Below, piece by piece: positions 17,972 to 26,134 of a stretch of DNA of 64,000 bases. A program made the translations under genes and the position numbers. The notes below the pieces were generated by a model, which saw nothing but the letters and a program-made list of their open reading frames with translations, searched no databases and was not told the DNA's origin. The DNA lies in contig NZ_SJPS01000003.1 in the NCBI RefSeq assembly GCF_007860015.1, forward strand, positions 124,001 through 188,000, given 5' to 3'. Origin of the DNA: Bythopirellula polymerisocia. Its GTDB lineage: Bacteria; Planctomycetota; Planctomycetia; Pirellulales; Lacipirellulaceae. Positions within the stretch are counted from its first letter, which is position 1. Each line of letters begins with the position of its first letter.

Positions 17972-19384
17972 ATGTGTTCTCTCGTGATGAATCGCGGCTG
18001 GCGTTCTATGCTGGTCGCGCTGATGTTGTCGCTCGGCGCGACAGCCATCTTCAACCAACCTATGTGGGCTCAGGAAGAAGAGGCCACCGTGACCGAAGAA
18101 ACGGTTGCTGTGGCTGTGGAAGAATCTCCCGATTTGGGCTTTGGCTATGCACTGGACAACGCGATGTTGTTCCTCTCTGCGGTTCTAGTGTTTTTCATGC
18201 AGGCCGGTTTTGCCATGGTTGAGGCAGGCTTTAATTCTTCAAAAAATGCCGTGAACATCTTGTTCAAGAACTCGATGGATATTTGCATCGGCGTACTCTT
18301 GTTCTACGCCATTGGATTCGGCCTCATGTATCCCGGTAGCTACGGAGTAGACGTTGAAGCCCACAAGTACTTTGCTTTTGGTGGCTTTGGCCTCGATGGA
18401 TATGAAGCTGCAGCTGATCGTACCTTCAGTCCTGAAGTGGACTGGTTCTTTCAAGCAGTGTTTGCTGCCACAGCTGCCACAATTGTTTCTGGGGCTGTCG
18501 CTGGTCGCATGAAAGTAGGAGCCTATTTGATATACAGTGCTGTTCTCACAGCATTCATCTATCCCGTTAGTGGTTTCTGGAAATGGGGCGGCGGATGGCT
18601 AGGCCAAATGGGTTTTGCTGATTTCGCGGGCTCTGCCGTTGTCCATGCTGTAGGTGGTTTTGCTGGACTGGCAGGTGCCATAATTCTTGGTCCCCGACTT
18701 GGCCGGTTTGTAAATGGCAAATCGATCCCAATGCCTGGCCATAGCATGCCAATTGCCGCTTTAGGTGTCTTCATTCTGTGGTTCGGCTGGTATGGATTCA
18801 ACCCTGGTAGCCAGTTAGCGTTTCATTCCACAGGTGATATTGATGCCGTTATGCATATTGCTATGACCACCACATTGGCGGCTGGTGCTGGCGGTATCGT
18901 CGCGACACTGTTGAGCTGGTTCATGTTTGGTAAGCCTGATCTCTCGATGGGTCTGAACGGTATTCTTGGAGGTTTGGTTGGTATTACCGCCTGTTGCGAT
19001 TGCATGTCGAACAACATGGCCATCGTGGTTGGTACGGTTGCAGCAGGCTTAGTTATTGCCGGAATTTTGCTGCTCGACAAACTTCAGATCGACGATCCTG
19101 TTGGGGCCTTCCCTGTTCACGGAATGTGCGGGGTGTGGGGTTGCCTGGCTATCGGCATCCTGCCGAACACCCTTACCGCTGGACCTGAACCATCAACTTC
19201 ATTCTCGACTCAGTTTATCGGAACGTTCTCGATTGCGGGTTGGTCATTCGTCACAATGATCGTATTATTCTCGCTCCTCAAAGCCATGGGGATATTGCGG
19301 GTCAGCGAATCGGAAGAGCAAAAGGGTCTGGACGTGAGCGAGCATGGCATGCAAGCCTACTCCGGGACGCCCAGTTACTCATGA
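17972..19384 (+). CDS. amtB: Ammonium transporter (Amt/Rh family) with cleavable signal peptide
   Basis: This 470-residue channel carries ammonium across the cytoplasmic membrane. Residues 1-33 look like a signal peptide (LVALMLSLGATAIF, then MWAQ), followed by an acidic linker and eleven membrane helices. Conserved family elements are DNAMLFLSAVLVFFMQAGFAMVEAG, GFWKWGGGWL, the first pore His in SAVVHAVGGFAGLAGA, WFGWYGFNPGS, GLVGITACCDC and the second pore His in VHGMCGVWGCLA. The ITACCDC stretch is richer in Cys than the usual ITAGCA. A P-II gene follows at 19855, the standard amtB-glnK pairing, with a repeat-rich 470-base gap between them. Expression is likely RpoN-dependent. Confidence 0.95.
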   Translation: MCSLVMNRGWRSMLVALMLSLGATAIFNQPMWAQEEEATVTEETVAVAVEESPDLGFGYALDNAMLFLSAVLVFFMQAGFAMVEAGFNSSKNAVNILFKNSMDICIGVLLFYAIGFGLMYPGSYGVDVEAHKYFAFGGFGLDGYEAAADRTFSPEVDWFFQAVFAATAATIVSGAVAGRMKVGAYLIYSAVLTAFIYPVSGFWKWGGGWLGQMGFADFAGSAVVHAVGGFAGLAGAIILGPRLGRFVNGKSIPMPGHSMPIAALGVFILWFGWYGFNPGSQLAFHSTGDIDAVMHIAMTTTLAAGAGGIVATLLSWFMFGKPDLSMGLNGILGGLVGITACCDCMSNNMAIVVGTVAAGLVIAGILLLDKLQIDDPVGAFPVHGMCGVWGCLAIGILPNTLTAGPEPSTSFSTQFIGTFSIAGWSFVTMIVLFSLLKAMGILRVSESEEQKGLDVSEHGMQAYSGTPSYS

Positions 19385-19504
19385 AGTTGACGAAGTAGTT
19401 TTTGTTTAAATTGAATCGCCGCTTGTGGATCGCTGGTCCCTCTCATGTGCTCCACAATCGGCTGATTAATACTTTTATGATACTACCCCTTTACCGGGGT
19501 CCAA

Positions 19505-19573
19505 TGGTGATGTCCCAACTGGCTTGGTTGCACTTGCCGCCTACGGTGCAACCAAGCCGGGACGCCATCACCA
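19505..19573. repeat. Large inverted repeat 1 between amtB and glnK
   Basis: Left arm 19505-19533 (TGGTGATGTCCCAACTGGCT...) pairs with right arm 19546-19573 (...GCCGGGACGCCATCACCA) over about 26 positions with few mismatches. The 12-base loop contains GCCGCCTA. It shares its arm core (CCCAA, TGGCTTGG) and loop word CCGCCTA with the element at 19698-19755, so the two are members of one family. No transposase is near. Confidence 0.8.
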
Positions 19574-19697
19574 AAATCGAGTTACAAGTGCGGCACAAAT
19601 CAAGCGGATTGCTCTGCTTTATAGTGGTTTCGAACTCTGACGATACCAATCAGCCTACCGAGTGAAAGTTGGGCTGTCTGAGCCCATCAAACCAGAA

Positions 19698-19755
19698 GGA
19701 TGCCCCAATGGCTTGGGTGGGTTTTCCGCCTATTCCCGCCCAAGCCGGGGTGTCC
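19698..19755. repeat. Large inverted repeat 2 between amtB and glnK
   Basis: Left arm 19698-19721 (GGATGCCCCAATGGCTTGGG...) pairs with right arm 19735-19755 (CCCGCCCAAGCCGGGGTGTC...). The 13-base loop again holds CCGCCTA. It resembles the neighbouring element at 19505-19573 in arms and loop but differs enough to have diverged or been inserted independently. It could fold as a strong RNA hairpin in an amtB-glnK read-through transcript. Confidence 0.8.
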
Positions 19756-19762
19756 CTGTGTT

Positions 19763-19850
19763 GAATGCGGATTGCGGAATGCGGAATGCGGAATTAGGAT
19801 GGGCGATAGCGTTCAAATCAATTCCGCAATCCCCATTCCCAATTCCGCAT
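19763..19850. repeat. GCGGAAT-word repeat with inverted copy, touching the glnK start
   Basis: Tandem variants of TGCGGAAT occupy about 19763-19796. Their complement, in ATTCCGCAATCC and AATTCCGCAT form, fills 19820-19850. The right arm ends four bases before the glnK ATG, so the glnK start has no purine-rich Shine-Dalgarno and would sit at the foot of a hairpin in RNA. Confidence 0.75.
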
Positions 19851-19854
19851 TTTT

Positions 19855-20202
19855 ATGAAGCTAATCATTGCCATCGTCCAGCCCAGCAAACTGGAAGACG
19901 TCAAAGCAGCCCTTTCGAAAGTCGAAGTTGTCCGACTCACAATTATGGACGTACAAGGCTTTGGCCGGCAAAAGGGGCAGACCGAGGTTTACAGAGGTCG
20001 AGAGATCACCGTCAACCTCTTGCGGAAAGTTCAATTGCAGATCGCAGTGAACGACAATTTTGTCGAGCCTACCATCAATGCGATCATTGAGGGGGGGCGC
20101 ACGGGAGAGGCTGGTCAGATCGGCGACGGAAAAATCTTCGTCCTCCCCCTAGAAGACTGCATCCGCATCCGCACTGGAGAACGCGGCCCCGAAGCGATTT
20201 AG
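19855..20202 (+). CDS. glnK: P-II nitrogen regulatory protein (GlnB/GlnK family)
   Basis: This 115-residue trimeric signal protein binds ATP/ADP and 2-oxoglutarate and, in the GlnK role, plugs AmtB. The T-loop is GRQKGQTEVYRGREITVNLL: Tyr46 is kept, but position 51, the tyrosine uridylylated by GlnD in E. coli, is Ile. The C-terminal signature region from GQIGDGKIFVLPLEDC to IRIRTGERG is intact, as is the B-loop. It lies downstream of amtB, so glnK is more likely than glnB. Lack of Tyr51 argues against uridylylation and for control by effectors alone or another modification. No Shine-Dalgarno is visible. Confidence 0.93.
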   Translation: MKLIIAIVQPSKLEDVKAALSKVEVVRLTIMDVQGFGRQKGQTEVYRGREITVNLLRKVQLQIAVNDNFVEPTINAIIEGGRTGEAGQIGDGKIFVLPLEDCIRIRTGERGPEAI

Positions 20203-20400
20203 CTGCTCTGCAGGTTATTTCTGCGATTCTTGAGCCGCTCACTCTTTTCTCCTCGGCTCGACAGGTTTGTCATAGATTCAAATCGGAGTGGTGGAATTAC
20301 TCCCCACGTTAGACTATCATGCTCCGAGCAACTGTTCCCAGAGTCGCGTGCTTATCGTCTCAAATCTCATTTTTTAGGCGTGTTTTTTTAGGATTATTTC

Positions 20401-22323
20401 ATGGGTGGAATCGATATCCTGGTGTTCGTGCTGTTTGTTGCATCCGTAATAGGCATCGGACTTTGGAAGAGTAAAGACGAGGAAACTAGCGGTGAAAAAG
20501 GGGCCCAGGAATATTTCCTCGCCGGTCGAGGACTAACTTGGTGGCTCGTTGGCTTCTCGCTTATCGCCGCAAACATCTCCACCGAGCAATTCGTCGGCAT
20601 GAGCGGCGAAGCCGCTGATTGGCTTGGCATGGCAATTGCCAGCTACGAATGGATGGCAGCCATCACTTTGGTTGTGGTTGCGTTTGTCTTCCTGCCCAAG
20701 TTTCTCAAGAGCGGCATCTACACGATTCCAGAGTTTCTGGAATATCGTTACAACACCTTTGCGCGCGCTGTCATGGCCATCACCACGATGGTTATCCTCG
20801 TGGGCGTGCCGACGGCCTCGGTCATCTTCTCAGGTGCCAAGGTAATCAGCGTATTCTTCCAAGGACAATCCTTAATGGGTTTCGATTTGGGAAGCATCTC
20901 TGTCGGGTGTTGGATCATTGGCGTTCTAGCAGCAGCCTATGTCTTTGCAGGAGGCCTCAAAGCGTGTGCTTGGGCTGACCTGATTCAAGGTGCCGCCCTA
21001 ATTGTCGGTGGCGGCATCATTGCCTACTTGTCCTTAAAAGCGATTGGTTCCGCCGATCCACAGGAGCTTCTCACCACGGCACGCAACAAGGAGGTTTCGG
21101 TCGATAGCCTGGAGAACGCAGGACCATTGCAGCGATTTATTGATCTGAATAAGGGCGAACTACCCGACGGTAAACTTCACATGGTGCGACCGCTTGATGA
21201 CAAGAAAATCCCCTGGTCGGCCCTCATAATAGGACTCTGGATTCCTAACTTTTTCTATTGGGGTCTGAACCAATACATTACCCAGCGAACGCTTGGCTCC
21301 AAATCTTTGGCAGAAGGCCAAAAGGGAATTATCTTTGCTGCTTTCTTGAAATTAGTCATTCCATTCGTCGTCGTGATTCCAGGAATCTTGGCCTTCAACC
21401 TGTATAGTGGCGACTTGAAGTCACTGGCCGAGAAAAAAAATGCACACCTGCTGACAGAATTCGAGGCTGGTTCAGAAAAACTCATCGACTTTTCCGATCG
21501 ATTCGCAGAAACGAATCCTGAACTGGCCGCGAAGATCGTAAATCACAATGCAACTCTGTTGGAAGAAACTCCGTTAGAATCTGACAAACAGGAGGTCATT
21601 TCGATCTGGGGGAGAAACGCCGAACTAATTGAAATGTCAGAAACCAGTAAAATCCCTGTTGCAGGCAAGTTGGTTGGCTATGACTACGACGCTGCGTTTC
21701 CAACGCTGCTCAAGAATCTGCTCGTTCCGGGTAGCGGCGTATTGGGATTTGTCCTCGCCGCAATCTTCGGTGCGGTTGTTAGCTCCTTGGCGTCGATGCT
21801 CAATTCGGCATCCACGATTTTTACGATGGACATCTACTACAAGCTTCGTAAGGGCGCTTCCCAGAGTGAGCTTGTCTCAATTGGTCGCGCTTGTACGATC
21901 GCGTTTGTGTTAATCGCTCTCTTGATTGCACCCAACCTTGGCAGCCCAAAATTTGGCAACATTTTCAACTACATCCAAGAATTTCAAGGGTTCATCTCGC
22001 CCGGTGTGTTGGCGATCTTCATCTTCGGTTTGCTTGTGCATCGCGCTCCGCGATCAGTGGGAACGGTTGGGCTAATTCTCAATCCCATTCTCTACGGTGC
22101 ACTAAAGCTGGTCGCCCCACAGATTGCGTTTTTAGATCGTATGGCGATTTGTTTTGGTATACTTTTGGTTGTCTTGGCAATCATGACCAAACTCAATCCG
22201 CTGCCGGAACCGGTCGAACTACCCGTGAACGAATCGATGAATCTGGAAGAATCGGGCGTGGCAAAGTTTTGGGGGGTTGTGGTCGTCGTGTTAACAATTG
22301 CTTTGTATGTAGTGTTCTTCTAA
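20401..22323 (+). CDS. Sodium:solute symporter (SSS/SGLT family)
   Basis: This 640-residue transporter has about 14 membrane helices and moves a sugar or similar solute with sodium. SSS family marks are EYFLAGRGLTWWLVGFSLIAANISTEQFVG near the start, YTIPEFLEYRYN, GGLKACAWADLIQG and the WGLNQYITQRTLGSKSLAEGQKG stretch of SGLT-like members. A large hydrophilic insert of roughly 100 residues (about 335-440) sits between helices, rich in Glu and Leu. The substrate cannot be read from sequence. The short spacer from glnK carries a T-rich segment just before the start. The stop overlaps the convergent larE stop by four bases. Confidence 0.9.
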   Translation: MGGIDILVFVLFVASVIGIGLWKSKDEETSGEKGAQEYFLAGRGLTWWLVGFSLIAANISTEQFVGMSGEAADWLGMAIASYEWMAAITLVVVAFVFLPKFLKSGIYTIPEFLEYRYNTFARAVMAITTMVILVGVPTASVIFSGAKVISVFFQGQSLMGFDLGSISVGCWIIGVLAAAYVFAGGLKACAWADLIQGAALIVGGGIIAYLSLKAIGSADPQELLTTARNKEVSVDSLENAGPLQRFIDLNKGELPDGKLHMVRPLDDKKIPWSALIIGLWIPNFFYWGLNQYITQRTLGSKSLAEGQKGIIFAAFLKLVIPFVVVIPGILAFNLYSGDLKSLAEKKNAHLLTEFEAGSEKLIDFSDRFAETNPELAAKIVNHNATLLEETPLESDKQEVISIWGRNAELIEMSETSKIPVAGKLVGYDYDAAFPTLLKNLLVPGSGVLGFVLAAIFGAVVSSLASMLNSASTIFTMDIYYKLRKGASQSELVSIGRACTIAFVLIALLIAPNLGSPKFGNIFNYIQEFQGFISPGVLAIFIFGLLVHRAPRSVGTVGLILNPILYGALKLVAPQIAFLDRMAICFGILLVVLAIMTKLNPLPEPVELPVNESMNLEESGVAKFWGVVVVVLTIALYVVFF

Positions 22324-23180
22324 TCTTTTGAGCAAGACAGTGTGAGCTGGTCCACTGAGACCAACTGAGTAAAACTCCCCGAACGAAAGCCCTCCAGGTC
22401 GACGGTCACATAGCGAAAACCTATTTCCCGCAGGCGGTTTGCTATCGCGGTGCGCTGGTGAGGTTCTGCCAATCTTGCTACCTCATTAGCGTCCACCTCC
22501 AAGCGGGCCAGTTCATCCTGATGGCAACGCACTCGCACCGAGCTAAATCCAAGTTCCCGGAGAAACGCCTCAGCGGCGTCGATCCGCGCTAGCCGTTCCG
22601 GCGTGATATCCAGTCCGTAAACTACTCGACTAGAGAGACACGGCGAGGCTGGCTTGTCCCACACTTCCAGCCCCCATGCCTGGGCCAGTTCTCGGACCTT
22701 TTGCTTGTTAACTCCGCAAGCAACCAGCGGGCTCACAACACCATGCTCTTCGGCAGCCTGCAATCCCGGGCGGAAGTCGCCCAGATCATCGATATTCGTA
22801 CCGTTAGCAATTGCGGCAAAGCCACGCTGAACTGCCAATCGGCGGATTTGGCTATACAACTCATTCTTGCAATGCCAACATCGCGTCGGCTCGTTCTTCA
22901 GATAACCAACATCGGCCAGCTCGTCCGTATGGAGTGTCTCATGACGAATGCCAATTGAGGCCGCGATCCGCTGAGCAGTATCGAGTTCCCCCGCCGCCAA
23001 ACTTGCACTGACACCGGTCACAGCCAAAGCACGCTCGCCTAATGCTAGTTGGGCTGCTTTGGCAACCACCGCACTATCGACCCCTCCTGAATAGGCGACA
23101 ACACAACCGGAAAGCTCGCCCAAATACTCGAGCAATCCTTGCTGCGCATCAGCAACAGATATGGGAAAGCTTTGACTCAC
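22320..23180 (-). CDS. larE: ATP-dependent sulfur transferase LarE
   Basis: This 286-residue PP-loop enzyme adenylates and thiolates pyridinium dicarboxylate to build the nickel-pincer cofactor of lactate racemase and related LarA enzymes. The PP-loop SGGVDS is at 31-36. RCWHCK (C101, C104) and PCLSSR (C181) give three conserved cysteines; C181 matches the sacrificial or cluster-binding cysteine known in LarE. No larA, larB or larC is in the window, so the rest of the pathway must lie elsewhere. Its ATG overlaps the stop of the upstream 94-residue gene as ATGA, indicating translational coupling. Confidence 0.9.
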   Translation of the reverse strand: MSQSFPISVADAQQGLLEYLGELSGCVVAYSGGVDSAVVAKAAQLALGERALAVTGVSASLAAGELDTAQRIAASIGIRHETLHTDELADVGYLKNEPTRCWHCKNELYSQIRRLAVQRGFAAIANGTNIDDLGDFRPGLQAAEEHGVVSPLVACGVNKQKVRELAQAWGLEVWDKPASPCLSSRVVYGLDITPERLARIDAAEAFLRELGFSSVRVRCHQDELARLEVDANEVARLAEPHQRTAIANRLREIGFRYVTVDLEGFRSGSFTQLVSVDQLTLSCSKD

Positions 23181-23461
23181 TTCTTATGGTGCTCCAGCAT
23201 TTGCGGTTCAATCGGCTGACTCGTACGGGACTCCGCAACTGACCTTAAATAGCAAGGAGCGATGTTCCATTGCTCTCCTGAATCCGTGATGACCGTGACT
23301 GTCTTGCGGTTATATTTGGTCAGTACACCAGCCTTCAATCCGCCACCACCAGAGTCAAACTCCACTCGCTCGCCAATACTGAACTCCAACATATCGGCAT
23401 GGGCGCGCATCTGACGCAAAAACTTTAGCCGAGCCACTATACGGTGATTGAGGTCCACCAA
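23177..23461 (-). CDS. Small protein with SH3/KOW-like beta segment, coupled to larE
   Basis: This 94-residue protein starts MVDLNHRIVARLKFLRQM, a short helix. A strand-rich middle follows (FSIGERVEFD ... KAGVLTKYNRKTVTVITDSG), whose pattern of a charged turn followed by GV-L-K-N-KTVTV resembles small SH3-like or KOW barrels. The basic helical tail ends in HHKK. It overlaps larE by four bases, so the pair is one translational unit. I do not recognise a named family. An RNA- or protein-binding role is only a guess from the fold pattern. Confidence 0.65.
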   Translation of the reverse strand: MVDLNHRIVARLKFLRQMRAHADMLEFSIGERVEFDSGGGGLKAGVLTKYNRKTVTVITDSGEQWNIAPCYLRSVAESRTSQPIEPQMLEHHKK

Positions 23462-23684
23462 CTGTGATTCGTTGAGCCAATGATATCAATAGATTCATCT
23501 CTAGGCATATTCAATATCCTCCATGCCTGTATTATGCGGCGATTTCGTTATTTTTGCCAGTGCGACGGCGGCTGGCAAATCCGCTGCCGTGCCTTGCCGA
23601 ATACGGTGGTGATGCCACCAGCGTCTGAATTGTTGCCAATGGTTGAGCCTGAGTTAGTTGAATAAGGCTGGCCCCACTGAGCTA

Positions 23685-24386
23685 CTATTCAGCCTCGGCA
23701 ACTGCCTTCTGTGCCATGCGAACCACGACAACCAACAGCACTAAGCAGACAACGAGTCCCGCACCAACTAATACCAAGTGCATCGTCGAGTGTCCGCCCG
23801 GTTGGCCTGCCGCCTTGATCATGTGTTTCGCGGCGTACCCCGTGTAGACCTGGACAAACAATCCTGGTATCAGACCAAATAATGCAGCTAGAAAAACAGG
23901 AAAACGGGTTGTGGTGGTTCCGATGACGTAGCTGACCATTACGGGATTGAGCGGCAAGAGTCGCAAGAGAAATTGCAACCGGAAACCTCTGTGATTCGCT
24001 GCTCGCTGGATGGTTGAGAGCTTTGGTCGCCGCTCAATTGCTTGTTGCACCCGGTGCTTGAAGAAATGGTGCGAAAGCCCGAAGGCGATGCACTGTACGA
24101 TGACCGCTCCCAAGAGAACAACAGCCGTTCCGAGCCACGGGCCAAATAATGCCCCTGCAACAGCTCCTAGCACAGAGTCTGGAAAGAAGACACTCGTCAA
24201 TACAATGAGTAGACCCAGATACGCCACCGGCCCCCAGACGCCCAACCCTGCGATCCAATGCTCAACGTCGAGAATGTGACCGTGGAGTTGCCCGCTGTAA
24301 TGAACGCCCAGCGCAATGACCAACACCACAAGCAGGATGCCGGCAAAGAGTTTTCCCCATTCCACGCTATTCTTGCTCATGCTCAC
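23685..24386 (-). CDS. VTT-domain membrane protein (TVP38/TMEM64, DedA-like)
   Basis: This 233-residue protein has about six hydrophobic helices. Family marks are the VWGPVAYLGLLIVLTSVFFPDSVL segment, GALFGPWLGTAVVLLGAV, and the re-entrant-loop sequence LLRLLPLNPVMVSYVIGTTT with its conserved Arg and Pro-Leu-Asn-Pro. Relatives work in lipid scrambling or membrane homeostasis. The start overlaps the stop of the upstream acyl-CoA synthetase as ATGA, so both are made from one message. The pairing suggests a link to fatty acid or lipid handling, which is inference. Confidence 0.85.
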   Translation of the reverse strand: MSMSKNSVEWGKLFAGILLVVLVIALGVHYSGQLHGHILDVEHWIAGLGVWGPVAYLGLLIVLTSVFFPDSVLGAVAGALFGPWLGTAVVLLGAVIVQCIAFGLSHHFFKHRVQQAIERRPKLSTIQRAANHRGFRLQFLLRLLPLNPVMVSYVIGTTTTRFPVFLAALFGLIPGLFVQVYTGYAAKHMIKAAGQPGGHSTMHLVLVGAGLVVCLVLLVVVVRMAQKAVAEAE

Positions 24387-25957
24387 TGGCTTGCTAGTAC
24401 ATGACCCGACTCCGCGAGGCGTTTGAGTGCCACCCGGTCGGTCTTGCCAGTTGCGTTGAGCGGCATTTCGTCGAGGACAACAATTTCCTCGGGTGCCTTG
24501 TATCCCACACGCTCTCGAGAAAACTTGATCAATTCGGCAATGGTGGGACGATCTGCCCCAGGCACCAGAGTGATATACGCGCGGACGTTTTCGCCATGTA
24601 CCACATCGTGTATTCCTACGACTCCAGCCTCAGCCACAGCTGGGTGCTCAACGAGCGATTCTTCCACTTCCTGAGGACAGATGTTCGAGCCGTCATGCAC
24701 AATGATCTGCTTCTTGCGACCGGCAAACCAGAGATAGCCGTCTTCATCCGCGCGGACAATGTCCCCCGTATCGAGCCAGCCGTCGACAATGGTTTCGGCA
24801 GTAGCTTCCGGTCTTTTCCAATATCCGATCGTGTTGATTGGCGACTTAATCCACAACTTCCCTTCGCTGCCGACGGGCACTTCTCGGCCTTGGACATCTC
24901 GAACGGAAGCTTGATAGCCCGGCGCGAGCTTGCCGATTGAGCCGACTTTATTCTTTCCGGAAGGAGGATTGATAGTTGCCAAACCTATTTCCGACATTCC
25001 ATAAAGTTCATCGATTTCAATGCCTACCAACTCGACAAACTCTCGTTCCAATTCTGCCGATACTTTGTCCCCCCCTGCGAAACAGGCTCTTAGAGCACGA
25101 AAATGGTGACGAGTTGCCCCATGGTCACGAACCACGTTGAACAAGGCAGCCGGCAACATGCACAGCATCGTGGGTTTCGTTCGGTCGAGGAGTGGAAGTA
25201 CTTCATCTCCATCAAAGGTACGCGCGATTTCGACTCGGATGCCTGCTGCCAATCCTGCCAAAGCCATTAGCGAAGCAGCAATATGCGATATTGATGAACC
25301 GGGCAGGAATACATCGTCTGGAGTGATTTCGAAACTGACAATTGCGCTGGCCAACATCCAGCCAAAAGTCTCATGAGTGTGCGTGACACCTTTCGGTTTG
25401 CCAGTGCTTCCGGACGTAAAAAAGATAAATATAGGCGTATCCAGCGAGGGCTCGGGCAGGGCAAGAGACTTCGGTTCAAGTTGCAATAGTTCGTCGAAAC
25501 TTGGACTACGCATGCCAGTTGCCCCGTACGTGATTCGCCCAAGTGGCAGTTTGGCAACCAACTTGCTCTTGTCGAGGTCGGCATCGCGTTCGACGTGTGC
25601 GAGAAGAATTGCCGCTTCGCTGACCTCCAATGCGTGGTCGATTTCAGGGGCCTGATAACGATAGTTGAGCGGAGTGGCAACAAGTCCAGCTTTAATACAG
25701 GCCAGATAGAAAATAATGAGCGAGGTGCGGTTCGGCATAAGCGACGCCGCTCGGTCTCCCGGTCTCAGACCCAAACCGAGAAGATTTGCCGCCAAGCGTG
25801 AACTCACCAGGTCGAGTTCGTACCAGGTCCAACTGAAGTCAGCTGACACCAGCGCCAGTTCGTTTGAGTTCAACTGCAGTCCACGCTGTAAGAGCTGCGT
25901 CAAAACTACTGGTTTCTCAAGCAGTGGCCCCGTGAGTGGCATCGGAGTTTCTTCCAT
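24383..25957 (-). CDS. Acyl-CoA synthetase / AMP-dependent ligase
   Basis: This 524-residue ANL-superfamily enzyme activates a carboxylic acid through an acyl-adenylate to a CoA thioester. The P-loop FFTSGSTGKPKGVTHTH covers about 179-195. The YGMSE motif, DGWLDTGDIVRAD and the hinge GRKKQIIVHDGSNICPQEVE follow. The catalytic Lys of the C-terminal domain is K505 in NATGKTDR. The chain length of the substrate cannot be told; similarity in layout suggests medium- or long-chain fatty acyl. The downstream VTT gene is translationally coupled. Alternative members such as peptide-synthetase adenylation domains are less likely because the protein stands alone. Confidence 0.88.
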   Translation of the reverse strand: MEETPMPLTGPLLEKPVVLTQLLQRGLQLNSNELALVSADFSWTWYELDLVSSRLAANLLGLGLRPGDRAASLMPNRTSLIIFYLACIKAGLVATPLNYRYQAPEIDHALEVSEAAILLAHVERDADLDKSKLVAKLPLGRITYGATGMRSPSFDELLQLEPKSLALPEPSLDTPIFIFFTSGSTGKPKGVTHTHETFGWMLASAIVSFEITPDDVFLPGSSISHIAASLMALAGLAAGIRVEIARTFDGDEVLPLLDRTKPTMLCMLPAALFNVVRDHGATRHHFRALRACFAGGDKVSAELEREFVELVGIEIDELYGMSEIGLATINPPSGKNKVGSIGKLAPGYQASVRDVQGREVPVGSEGKLWIKSPINTIGYWKRPEATAETIVDGWLDTGDIVRADEDGYLWFAGRKKQIIVHDGSNICPQEVEESLVEHPAVAEAGVVGIHDVVHGENVRAYITLVPGADRPTIAELIKFSRERVGYKAPEEIVVLDEMPLNATGKTDRVALKRLAESGHVLASQ

Positions 25958-26134
25958 GATTGGAGAGGGTTAAGAGTCTTGCCCTAAAATGCTGCTGGAG
26001 GCATTGTAACCGTTGTGCGATCACCTGCCAAACACTCTAAGCACCATCTGCCATGGAGAAAACGGGAGGCGCGATTTCCTCTGTCGAGCTCCACCTGACG
26101 GGCAGGTTGTGGCTAATGCGATGAGGGTGTGCGA

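Larger units (their letters stand above)
19385..19854 (+). other. amtB-glnK spacer filled with palindromic repeats
   Basis: This 470-base gap contains three repeat elements described separately. An 87-codon open frame at 19402-19665 runs through the first palindrome and shows no coding character. No sigma-54 site was found directly in front of glnK, so glnK may depend on read-through from amtB. Confidence 0.6.

Noticed and set aside
19402-19665. 87-codon ORF after amtB
   Set aside because: It runs through a long inverted repeat and shows no ribosome-binding site or protein-like pattern.
23480-23665. 61-codon plus-strand ORF in the spacer between the larE partner and the VTT gene
   Set aside because: No ribosome-binding site and no recognisable features.
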